Shown here piece by piece: positions 49,301 to 58,700 of a stretch of 64,000 bases of DNA. Under the pieces are notes generated by a model, which saw nothing but the letters and a program-made list of their open reading frames with translations, was not told where the DNA came from and ran no database searches. The DNA comes from Stichopus chloronotus (Eukaryota > Echinodermata > Holothuroidea > Aspidochirotida > Stichopodidae), in NCBI GenBank assembly GCA_021234535.1, contig CM037830.1:32771405-32835404 (forward strand), in the 5' to 3' direction. The first letter of the stretch is position 1. Each line of letters starts with the position of its first letter. The position numbers were made by a program, and so were the translations under genes.

Positions 49301-51197
49301 CAAAAAAGTGACATACAGTATGTAGAATCTTAACTGCATATTCTTGTAGCCTCTTGTAAATACACTTGGGTCTTTGATATGTCTACAATGTCATCCTAAC
49401 TTTGGTCATGTATCCCTTACAGTAAGTCTTTCCCGAACATGACATGATCCAGACCGTAAACTCTTTTTTTTGTGCCCAGGGAAAGCAAAAAAGGAATGGG
49501 GAAAAATGTGCGGGAAAAACAGGAATACCATCATTTCTGAAAGGCCCACTACAGTATTACTGTCATAAACCTTACTTCAGTGACTTCACTTAAATCCATC
49601 TTCATTTCCAGCGACACACAAAAGGTACAGTATACAGAGAGATGTTCAGTCGTTACCTGTTTGCACAGTGGCACCAATACAGTACCTGCAGCATATACAG
49701 GTATACGTAAACATCAATGTGCAAAAAAGTAAAGTTTATGTTCTCGATAAAACACATACTAATCTAAGGATAATCTGCGCTGCACATGGCCGCGGGAAAC
49801 CAACTTAAAATCAGTTTTAAATGATGCTAAGATTTCACTTAAAACTGCAGAAGTGCGTGGATGGGAAAACAGGGAAGTTTGGCATGCAGATCAAACTTTA
49901 CAGTCTCTTGACATGATGACCACATCTCCTCGTATCTTCTTAAAATCTATCTTATTTTGAGTCCTGCGTATCCTCGTAGCCTTTCCATGGATTGTTACAT
50001 ACCTTTACTTTTAAAAGGACTCAGAATTTTTAGTTGAGTATGTATCCATACAGCCTTTTTATAACTACGTACTGTACCACATAGTCAAACATACTTCTTT
50101 GCTTACACTTATGTTTGCTCAAATGGACACAGGCCTACTTAAAACATACGTACAGGAATTTCCACTGATGTTCACTTTGAATTTAATTATTTCTGATGCC
50201 AAGGTAATACGGGGCCTACATTATCTAGTAAGTCAAAGCATCAACACTGCATCCTGTTGTTTTCCTGGCATAACTTTGGCATAACTGAACTAAATATGTA
50301 GATAGTTTAAATGTGCAACAGATTCTGAGCAAATTTAGTTATAGTAGCTGCAAAATATTTGAAAATGTTGGACAGACAAAACAATGACAGTCTGGAACAG
50401 TGAATCTAATAATGTGAATGATGAGGTTTTCAACAAGGTTAGGCTCACTGTTTGATCTACAATAACTTTGCATGGTGTTTGCGCTAAGAAATTGAACCTG
50501 GAAGGAGGATCCCTTTGGAAGGAATTTTCAAAATCAAGGAGTGAGTTGTCACTTTGGACTTAAGATTTGATTGCGATTTATTTTGTGCATTTATAATTAT
50601 AACTACAACCTCAGCTGTGAAAAAGTCAGAAGTTTCTCGCATTAGACTTACAGTATATTTGTACAGGATTCAGCTGGAGACAAGTGCTGGAATCACAGCC
50701 CGTGTCTCACCACAGACACCAGTTGACATTACACTCACAGTAGGCTCATCTCACCCAATACTACCAAAGTATACATAAATTAAGCCAAGGTACAGTATAA
50801 CAATCTCATACAACTCTGCTTCAGGTCTAGTAGTATAGCCTACCATTACATTCCACTGGATTGACAGCTTTATGCACAGCAGTACTGTAGTCTATAGGCT
50901 ACTGTACTGCAGTGACTTCGTATGGGCCTCTGGGCACTACCCTGCAGGCTACTACTACTGTTAGTAAACACATGACATACTAGCCTACATCACAGCTGTG
51001 TGACAAGCTTTCTTGTATTACTAATACTGTTAGTCATTAGAACCTCTTCGGACTAACGTGTGGCGAAACTAAAATACAAGGAAATGTAACCTCACCACAG
51101 ATTTCTCAGCAAGGCAACCGAATAACTTGTTGTTTTCATCAGGAGAAAGCAGCCTAGACCCACAATTCTGTGGCTTTTTCGTCTGCTGATTGCTCAT
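29783..51197 (-). CDS. WASP/N-WASP family actin nucleation-promoting factor (paralog B, N-WASP-like), whole gene
   Basis: I reconstruct eleven coding exons in transcript order: 51197-51096, 46961-46824, 45537-45451, 44673-44577, 44336-44229, 41472-41385, 37085-37043, 34989-34812, 33149-32626, 31392-31296 and 29844-29783. All introns are GT-AG and in frame, giving 507 aa, almost exactly vertebrate N-WASP length. Domain order is WH1 (about 18-141), Lys-rich basic region (182-194), CRIB (195-217), GBD (about 222-275), polyproline (about 282-405), two WH2 motifs (411-427, 440-456), central helix (about 470-487) and acidic tail ending EWDD. The CRIB core HVGHVGWDP is canonical. Family knowledge: Cdc42-GTP and PIP2 relieve autoinhibition so that VCA activates Arp2/3 in endocytosis, filopodia and vesicle motility. 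The gene is nearly twice the span of paralog A because its introns hold several transposon copies. Confidence 0.95.
29955..30307 (+). mobile_element. tRNA-derived SINE
   Basis: A polymerase III A box (TAGCCTAGTGG, 29962-29972) and B box (GGTTCAAATCC, 30006-30016) have tRNA-like spacing. A tRNA-unrelated body of about 270 bases follows, and the element ends in a simple AAATAAATGAATGCATGAATGG tail (about 30,286-30,307). This is the architecture of a tRNA-derived SINE. It lies in intron 10 of WASP-B in the opposite orientation. It is not a functional tRNA: the cloverleaf does not close well and a tail is present. I could not define a target-site duplication. Confidence 0.75.
32626..33149 (-). 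CDS. WASP-B exon 9: polyproline region and two WH2 motifs
   Basis: This 524-base exon enters in phase 1 (A/GT, Ser) after a CAG acceptor at 33151-33150 and leaves in phase 0 at AAG/GTCAGT. Residues about 282-405 are proline-rich with PPPPxxR-type SH3 ligands and long Pro runs. WH2-1 is RADLLSDIRSGASLKSV (411-427). WH2-2 is RDALLEAIRSGKDLKK plus Val from exon 10 (440-456), a near-perfect LLxxIxxGxxLKKV. The sequence is CCA/CCT-rich, so the opposite strand shows long Gly-rich shadow frames. Confidence 0.94.
33540..34460. repeat. ~140-bp tandem array with DR1-like motifs in WASP-B intron 8
   Basis: About seven diverged units each contain TTTACAAGGTTTTCACATTT, GACCCCTGTTGACCTCAAATG and a TGACCTTTGACCTCC-type block. 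The last motif falls at about 33,599, 33,742, 33,881, 34,026, 34,159, 34,299 and 34,441, a spacing of 133-145 bases. The copy at 34026-34038 is an exact TGACCTTTGACCT, the reverse complement of a consensus DR1 (AGGTCA-A-AGGTCA). Confidence 0.85.
34812..41472 (-). CDS. WASP-B exons 6-8: basic region, CRIB and GBD
   Basis: Exon 6 (41472-41385) has the Lys-rich stretch (residues 182-194) and LTKADISRPSNF. Exon 7 (37085-37043, 43 bases) has LHVGHVGWDPTGNWQ, a canonical CRIB core. Exon 8 (34989-34812) has the GBD: LKNWCKNLGIDEDSLKDMAT and then NFIKEFIDQNGG. In the matching human segment (VIYDFIEKTGG) the kinase-target tyrosine Y256 aligns with Lys here, as in paralog A. Intron 6 (4.3 kb) shows no gene. 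Intron 7 (2.1 kb) carries a 626-bp TTAA-flanked element. Confidence 0.93.
35232..35857. mobile_element. 626-bp TTAA-flanked element with inverted termini
   Basis: The left end TTCAAGGGGAAACCAGGATTT is an inverted match to the right end AAACCCTGATTTCCCCTTTAA (about 18 of 21). The right flank is TTAA and the left flank is one change away (TTCA). The termini resemble those of the TTAA MITE family elsewhere in the window (AGGGAAATAGGGCGTTT) but the interior does not, so it is probably a related family using the same transposase type. It is in intron 7 of WASP-B. Confidence 0.65.
42758..43700. mobile_element. pogo/Tigger-like non-autonomous DNA transposon
   Basis: The left terminus CAGTAAAACCTCATTTATCT matches, inverted, the right terminus ending AGATAAACAGGGTTTTACTC, and both are flanked by TA (42756-57 and 43701-02). 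CAGT-AACCTC-TTATC-GAAC ends with TA duplications are typical of pogo/Tigger elements. A second inverted copy of the terminus (AATAAACAGGGTTTCAC, about 42,820) makes the first ~85 bases a palindrome of their own. No transposase ORF remains. It is in intron 5 of WASP-B. Confidence 0.7.
44229..44673 (-). CDS. WASP-B exons 4-5: end of WH1 and Pro/Arg linker
   Basis: Exon 4 (44673-44577, 97 bases, the same length as exon 4 of paralog A) gives FWVGMNFSSDEEAGNFKNVV and a basic tail, the last WH1 strand and helix. Exon 5 (44336-44229) gives a basic, proline-rich linker. Both leave in phase 1. The acceptor of exon 5 is AGAG; starting at 44336 is the choice that keeps frame. Confidence 0.88.
44813..45126 (+). 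mobile_element. TTAA-type MITE, copy 2
   Basis: It is bounded by TTAA (44813-44816 and 45123-45126), with inverted termini AGGGAAATAGGGCATTT and AAACGCCTTATTTCCCTT. The interior matches the copies at about 7,214 and 52,252. It has no coding capacity. It is in intron 3 of WASP-B, about 140 bases upstream of exon 4 in transcript order. Confidence 0.9.
45451..51197 (-). CDS. WASP-B exons 1-3: N-terminus and most of WH1
   Basis: Exon 1 (51197-51096) starts at MSNQQTKKP and contains LLSPDENNKLFGCLAEKSV. The Met 21 codons upstream is less likely because homology to WASP proteins begins only near LLSP. Exon 2 (46961-46824) has AAVVQVYESY...QWHKKCCGVACFIKD and SFFIRVYDLW, and is two codons longer than its counterpart in paralog A. 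Exon 3 (45537-45451) has LIWEHEIYNNLKYESQCSFF. All junctions are phase 0. Intron 1 is 4.1 kb and shows only a degenerate repeat (about 48,300-48,560) and AT-rich sequence. Confidence 0.92.
48295..48560. repeat. Degenerate inverted/tandem repeats in WASP-B intron 1
   Basis: Short units around caatgt-ctcagggttcgatg run one way for about 70 bases. Units of the opposite sense (gaaccctgggaacaatgaaccctagg, catcgaacccttgaaacatc) then run for about 190 bases. The arrangement is a loose inverted array. Confidence 0.5.
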
Positions 51198-52251
51198 CGT
51201 TATCCCTAACGAGAGTTGATGCCGTATATTTGATGAATAATATGCCGTGGAACGTTTCACCGAATAACTTTCAAAGAAACACGATCTTGCACTTGTGCAA
51301 TGTATATTCTAAACAGTTTGGATGGTAAACACGTACATTGAACCAGGTAGTGAAAACACGGAAGTAAATCATTGGCACTTGAATGAGTGCCGACTGGGCA
51401 CATATTACTACTAGCTAAACCTTATCACTGTACGTCTGTATAGGGGCTATCGTGGTGAATTATTGCTATTGAGATCCCTTATTCCCCGGAAGGAATAATG
51501 TAGAATTAACGCCCAAGATTGAATAGACGCGACATCGAACTGTAATTGGTGAAATCAACGGAGAGAGGGGTGGAGAAAGCAAATTCTTACAGGGTGGTGG
51601 TGGTGAGGGCTGGTATATCTAAAATGGTATATCGATCCATTTTACAAACAGGGAGGAGGAAATGTCAATAAGACAACTCTTAAAATATAATGGTGTAGTA
51701 AAATATCGATAAGGGCACTTTTGTCAATAAGGTCGTCATGTCTAGATTTTTTTTTTCTGCAATTGGGTGTGGGGTGGGGTTTTAAATGACCTCTACCACT
51801 CCCCAGCTCCCGAAGTGAGGGGAAACTTGAGAAGTCTGCAGGGAGCCTTAAAGGGAATGCTAGTACGTTCCGAAATTAATCTGGGGCACTGGAGCAATCA
51901 TGGATAGTAGCTAGTGGTTGCAATATCCACATTTTCTCAGTTGTTATAAATACGCTATGGTCTTACCAATCAGAAGATTGTGCTTTGCTGCCCTCCACTT
52001 TGTACATAAAGTCAGCGCGGTACACTTCTGTAAAACATCGATAGATATTGTACAGATTGTATGGTATTTTTTTGTTTATTGTTTTTTTTTATCCATAGAA
52101 CTTGATCTATCTATCTCTTAGAGTGTTTCCTCAATGAAACGACAACAAAATTGTAAGGGCGCTCCAGTTGCACAACCATGCTACAACGAATCCTTTCCAT
52201 GTGTGACTTCATCAAGTATACTGAAGTGTGCAACCAACTTTGAACCTGAAC

Positions 52252-52606
52252 TTAAAGGGAAATAGGGCGTTTGTTTTACAGGAAACATCCATATTTTTAA
52301 TACCGGTATTTGTGGATGTAGAATGATAGTATATTCAAAATAAGGAATTACAGTAGCCTTTTTTTCAAGAAATTCGTTTCTCACAGGTAGAAACTCAGTT
52401 ATTTGTTGCTCCACACTAATTTGTTCACCCAAACTTTTTAAAATTCAAATGATGCATCTCCCGTTACTCATCACATGCATAATGTTTTGAGGAGATGAAG
52501 CTTTGGCAGGCGTTTAGTGATGAGACTGAATGGTTTAACAATGACTAAAGCTATATTTCTTTTGTAGGTCATGTTGGTGTATTCTAAACGCCCTATTTCC
52601 CTTTAA
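52252..52606 (-). mobile_element. TTAA-type MITE, copy 3
   Basis: It is bounded by TTAA at 52252-52255 and 52603-52606, with perfect inverted termini AGGGAAATAGGGCGTTT and AAACGCCCTATTTCCCT. This is the best-preserved pair of ends of the family. The interior is an inverted match to copies 1 and 2. It lies about 1.05 kb upstream of the WASP-B start codon. Confidence 0.93.
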
Positions 52607-53090
52607 GCTTCCCTCAAACTAGAAAATGTGGTTACAAGTATCGCAACTATCTACTGTCCATGACTGTTCCTGCCCTTTATTATTTTGGAACGTTCCAGCA
52701 GTTCCCTGATTAACTATGCCACTGCAGACTGTGGCCCCATATCTGATGTGATTTGTGTATATGTTACGAGCGTCTATACCGTCTCTGTGGAGGGACTGCG
52801 ACCATATACATATGCACGGAACAATTATCACGCTTGCATTTACAGTGCTGTACACCGTTGGGAGTTTGACTTACTCAAGTCTTAAATTGCGACACATCAA
52901 AATACAAAACTGCCAAAATAAAAACCAATCTTATTAAGCCATATCCCAACCAAAATTTACAACGAAGTCCCGTTCCCGTCTATATGCTCGGCTCAACGCA
53001 ATGATCTCAGTTGTAGAGCAAACCACTGAATCCTGATCAAGAAACATTGATCAAGAGAACTGCCTCTGGAAAAACGAGAAGCGTGCCTAG

Positions 53091-53118
53091 GTACTGTCCA
53101 TGAAGTCATGGACAGTAC
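53091..53118. repeat. Perfect hairpin with 13-bp arms
   Basis: GTACTGTCCATGA, then AG, then TCATGGACAGTAC: the arms are exact reverse complements with a two-base loop. Part of the arm (TACTGTCCATGA) also occurs about 440 bases to the left, near 52,651. Confidence 0.9.
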
Positions 53119-55764
53119 AATTCTGTTTCTTCTAAGCAGTGGGCTTACTGTGGACTATTTGCTACAGTCTTATTTGTTCGTAATGTTCCACAGCTGAAAG
53201 AAGGCAGTAATTTTGGCAAAAGTTGTGACCTCTGTTGTGACAAAAGTGGTTGTGACACTGAAAAGTGGTGACTGCATGCCGCTGTAACAAAATTGGTTCG
53301 CAGTCGTAACGTGTGTGATACCTTAAGAGAGCGGCACATTGAATTAGCCTTATTTTGTTATTACCACTTATAAGAAAGAGGAGGGCAACTGGAGGTGTTA
53401 ATCATAGAGATGTTGGTTATATTCTCTACTTCTAAGTTTATTCAATATTGCCACATAGCAAATAAACATTAACTATGAATAAAAACAATTTTCAAACAAT
53501 TAGAGTTATGTAAAGGTAAATAAACTTCAACCTTCTGATAGTACTTAAGCACCGTAGACGAATTGCTTTTAGTAATATATAAACGAAATACTAAATACAG
53601 TTTTTTTTTTGTAGAACCAATTAACTCATAAATATTCATTGCTATTAAACTGCTTTCAATGGTCAACCATGGTGAAATATTCCCAATACACATACAACCA
53701 ATACCAACGTAACCTTATAGACAAGTGCTTGCTGCAACCGGAACTTCATTTTTAGTTACAAATGACATGTGACAACGAGCTGTTTAGTCAAAACGTTCCT
53801 TTTGTATTGCATCATTAATTAACCAGAAGATTACCTTTCCGTTAAGTTGTCTAAAACTAAGTTGGCCTCTATACAACAGTCTTTTTTCCCTTAGTTGGGC
53901 ACAAATAATGTACAGATTCATCAAGAAACAGATGTCATAGGATTAAAGAGACTAAAAATATAAGAGAATGTAAACTATTTTAAGAGATTTATTTTCAAGA
54001 GGCCGAAATAGTTCAATCTCTCAGTTCTGCATGGGAAAAATTTCAAGACCGGCTAAGTGAAGGGGAGGGGCGGTGGTGGAGTGCGGACGTGGAATATGGC
54101 TCTGGAAGAAGTAGGGTTCCTTCATGGAGAACTGTATACTGCCCTCTTTAATGCTAACTCATAATTCTACAGTTGTCACGATATTGAGGCGACTCCTGTC
54201 TGGCGTTCATCTTCGAACAATCTCGGTACTGTATCAAGATCTGATCTATTTTCACTGATCGTTTGTGACAAATACGACAAAGGAACATCAATGCGACTTT
54301 GCTGCTGGTAACTTTCTTTCCATAGATATATCGCGAATTATTACGGTGAAAAAAAAAAACTGTTGCGCAGCGATATGCGTGCACACTTGTTTCGCTATGT
54401 CCATTCAGTTTGCAATGCAGTACTACAGTACAATACAAATGCTGAAAGGAACTGTCAAACTCAGACAATCACCGTACTTTTACACGAACAAAACGTTAAT
54501 TACTGAAGGATTCAGGTGTATACTAGATTCTCATAAAATTTGTCGGCCTGACAAATTATTTTTTTATATTAATCACATGCCACCATTATTTCAATGTTTT
54601 GCCAATTATTAATGCGATGTTAATTTAGTATCAGCCTTAAAAATACATTCATTGACAGACAGTCCATCGGCGTTTTCCGTCGGTATTAGACACATGCATA
54701 CACATTGGCGTGTCTGCTACCGAAACGAGGGCTTGTAATAGATGCCGCTCTCGGCGTCGGAAGTCAAGCATCGAAGTCTTGAGGCCTCCACACATATAGT
54801 GTAACAAGTCTCTGTTAAAGGCCCAAAAGAACATCCAGTGCTAAATGGGAAATTCAGAATCTGGTCCAATTGGTTTCAACAACCTGACTGTTTATAGTCG
54901 TCATTGGTGGACAGATTTTATCAGTAAGTTGCAACTGATTGAAACGTACCCCGGAGCCCAGAAATTTGTCCCCTTTGCAGTTTCTAATAGGAATTGACTA
55001 CAGAAACTCATGATTTCTATTGGTGTGCAATTAGTAAGAATTGTAAAATTGCAAATTGCTACTTTAATGTACTTTACCTGGTGTATACTGTATTGTTGAC
55101 TGAACAAGATTTGACAAATGGAATTTCTGGTCCATCACAGGTTCTTCTAAAGTTCTATCACTAGTATAAAGCATGCACCACTATCAAGTGCAGGCTGTTC
55201 ATTAGAGGAGTGGTGGTTTCGATAAAACCAGGAGGGGGGGGGGTTGGGTGAATATGTGCTCATCCCCTTCCCCCATCAATATTTACGAAGTGCCGTAAGA
55301 ATATATGGAAAAAGATGCATGATTTAATTGCATATATGAGAAGCCTACATCAAGGCTACGTAAGGTACGTACGGCTTACACTCGGGAAATGCCGTTTCCG
55401 GCTATCTGTGTGCATATCTCGTGAATTAGCCAGAATTTGCGGCTCATCTTTAAGCGCATCGGTGATGGCGCTCCGTTTATATAGTCCCTAAGGTACTCTA
55501 ATAGTCCCTAATATAATAAATACTCTTAGGATAGTCCGTCCAACATTTAGCCACCCCTTCTTGTCAGTCCCCGTAGGCTAATATTTTTCGGCGTTCCTTG
55601 TGCCGCCTCGACTTTACTATATATACTGCTAGCTGTACAGCAACTCTTGATTTACGCAAGTCAGAAATGAAAATGTGCATTGTAGTGATTCAGTGATTGG
55701 CCCAGACTTAGTTGTTTCTTGTGTGCGAGTGTTTAGGTCCTTGAAGAACTGTCATAAGAGAAAG

Positions 55765-58700
55765 ATGGGCGAGTTTTGCTGTTACTTGTGCAATTTTGCA
55801 TCCAGATATGATTACTTTGGTAGAAAACCACCTTTCTGTGAATCAATTACGTAAGTACCTCACTTGAAAGGCTGTCAAATAGTGCAAACTGAACTCAACA
55901 TGCACATTTCGCGAAACTAGCCCTTTAAATGTCTCACGATTCTAAGTGCAACTGTACTACTAGATTCCTAGATCAACTTATAGTAGATGTGAGGTTATTT
56001 TCGTGGAAATGAAGTAAGTTAGGTGAAAAACTCCGATAGATGTTATAGGAGGCACTTCTTTTCCATGTTAAGAAAAATCAGGATGATTTTTTTGCATCTA
56101 GTATAGGCCTAGTCGTGTATGGTTTCAGCTGGTTACTGTACAGAGTCAGAATCTGTGGCTATTCGTAAGGAAGCTTTTACAAGCTTGGACAAGAAGTTGA
56201 GGAACAATATCACATTGAGTGCATTTCTCAATTATATCCATCAATGAATTATACACCTATGAAATTATCTTAATTCATATTACCCCATCTGTAACATTCA
56301 TAGTGACCATTTAGTGCAAAAATACCTGTGATTGTGAGCAGTGATGACCAGAGCATCTATAGAGAGCCTTTTTTTCCAGTTGCAGAAAATCGGTGGCCAT
56401 TTGAGTTACAGCAAAAAGTATAAACCAAAATGTGGTTTGAATTAGTTTCATAATTCTGATTGTTTGGTGCATGTAGAAATTTTGCTGTGCATGGAGATGT
56501 GTTGATCTACATGCAACCCTGGGATGAGCCTACTTTTTCTTTAAGGAAGGAAATTGGCATTCAGAGCCATTTTAGGAACTCTGTAACTTCTACCATCATG
56601 ACAAATGTTGTTTTAATTTTTAAAAATTCTTGCCTTAAAATATTTGCCTGAAATGGATTTTCCAACCAATTCTGATGTTTTTGTCAAGTTCATGAATCAG
56701 ACAGCTGCTATTCTGTTGCAAAAGAAATAATCTGTGCAACACAATACAACTACTATAGCATAGTGCAGCTTCAGCACAGTGTAAAAAATTCAACAAAGTG
56801 TAGAAACTTCGATACAGTGTATGAAATTCAACACAGTGTACTGTAGAAGCTTAAGCACAGTGTAGAAACTTATGCACTGTGCAGAAACTTCAGCACAGTG
56901 TAGTAACTTCAGCACAGTGTAGAAACTTCAGCACAGTGTAGAAGAAGCTCCAGCACAGTGTACAGTAGAAACCTTGGCACAAAATTATGGTTTCACAGCA
57001 ATGTACTGTATGCTGGTAAGTGTGTACATTTGTAAGTTTGCAATTTTTCAAGCCAAGGTAACAATTTGAACTGAATAAGTTTTGATCTCTGAAAAAGCAA
57101 AGTATATACCATGTGAAAATCTGCTTTGTGTGTAAATATGTAGACTCATATCAAAGATTCAACTCCCTTACATCTACCGGGCATATTTACCCAGCAGTAT
57201 GGAATGGTAGCAATTTTGCAAACCTTAAAATTGCTATCAAAGTCTTTGGACTGTTTTTATGTTATGTTGACCACTTCACTCATGTTGTTCATCCTCAGAA
57301 GTAGTTTGCCCACCATTTCTGTAACAAATTTTCTCAATTCTGCAGATTAATGGAGAAGGCATACGTCATGAAAAATCCATTCACACCTCACGACAGTCAC
57401 CTAACAATCGGCGGTCATTGCTCAGAATGTGAGAGAGCAGTTTGTATTCAGCAGGTAAAAATGAATGTTTCAGGTATTTTTAAGGTATTGTAAATTATGA
57501 ACCAAAGATCAGATCTGGTTTTAGGTCCGGTGGTGATTTCTATTCTTTCACCAAATCAACAGCGTGCATGCTTTTCTTAAATTTTGTCTTAATTTATAAA
57601 GAAAAATGCTGTCATGGATCATTGAAACCATGCATGTGCTACAAGAAGAAATGAGACAATGGCTGTAGGGACTCAATATAACCAACGTCAAAGGCCGGCC
57701 TGCCCAAGATGCCCTTGAAAAATAGAAACCTCTTCGATGACAATAAATGGCCTTTTTGTTTTGCAGAGGGCAATCTCCTTGTCAGTGCTTACTGTAGATT
57801 TTAGTAAAGTTAAATAGAGCACCACAGATGTTTCTGCCTCAATGAAAACAAGCAAATTTGGCTTGAATACAGTAGTTGATTCTGTTTTCCTGCTATTTCC
57901 AGAAACTCCACTTCTGGTAAAATTTGCAGCATCGTGTGGTTGAGGGTCTGCGCATACTGTAAAATCTATCATATCAGTACTTCATGGAAAAAAGTGCTGA
58001 CTATGCCCCTTTTGAGGATTGTTTTTCCTGTGCCCCTTTTAAAGCTTATTTTGAGTCCTGGTATTGTCCCTGACTTTTACTTCTCTTTTTTGCAGGAATA
58101 GTTTGGATAAGTTTGCAGCTCAGAATGGTTTGTCTTTCATCCTCTGAGAATGTTTTCTTGATTCATGAGTTATGAGTCTGTCTTGCCATTATCATGCTAA
58201 ATGCATTTTCATCTCAATACATTACATATAGAGATATTGTCACATTGGCTGGACCTTCTGCTATTCTTTTAAAGATGTTGTCAGGTACCTGATCCATTGT
58301 CAATATGTATCAAACTTCTCCAGCATACTTCTTTGAATGCACTGTGAAGACAATATGTATAAAACAGTAAGTCTTTTTGGCAAATTACTCACCCAAAAAG
58401 TGTCTGAAACCTGGAAAAGTCGAACTTCTTCCGTCATTTTGCTCACAGTACTTCGCATGAATTACAGATGATCAATCTATTTATAGTTGGATTGGTAGGC
58501 CATGTACAGAAGTGTTTTAAATTTTATTACAGTAGTAATTAGGTTTTGACCCAATCTTGTTTAATGTCAACTTTAACATAAAGTGTAAAAGAAAAATGTC
58601 AGATGCCATGTGTGCATTGCTGGAAGTGATGACAAAAGTATAATGACATGAAGTATCTTGTTGCAGGGCCATACCTTTTATATGAACCTAGGTTTTCAGA

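Larger units (their letters stand above)
51198..55764. other. Divergent intergenic region between WASP-B and CDPF1
   Basis: It should hold the promoters and 5' UTRs of both genes, which point away from each other. Visible contents are the third TTAA MITE (52,252-52,606), a perfect 13-bp-arm hairpin (53,091-53,118) and a poly-G run (about 55,231). No coding sequence is supported and no TATA box can be assigned. Confidence 0.55.
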
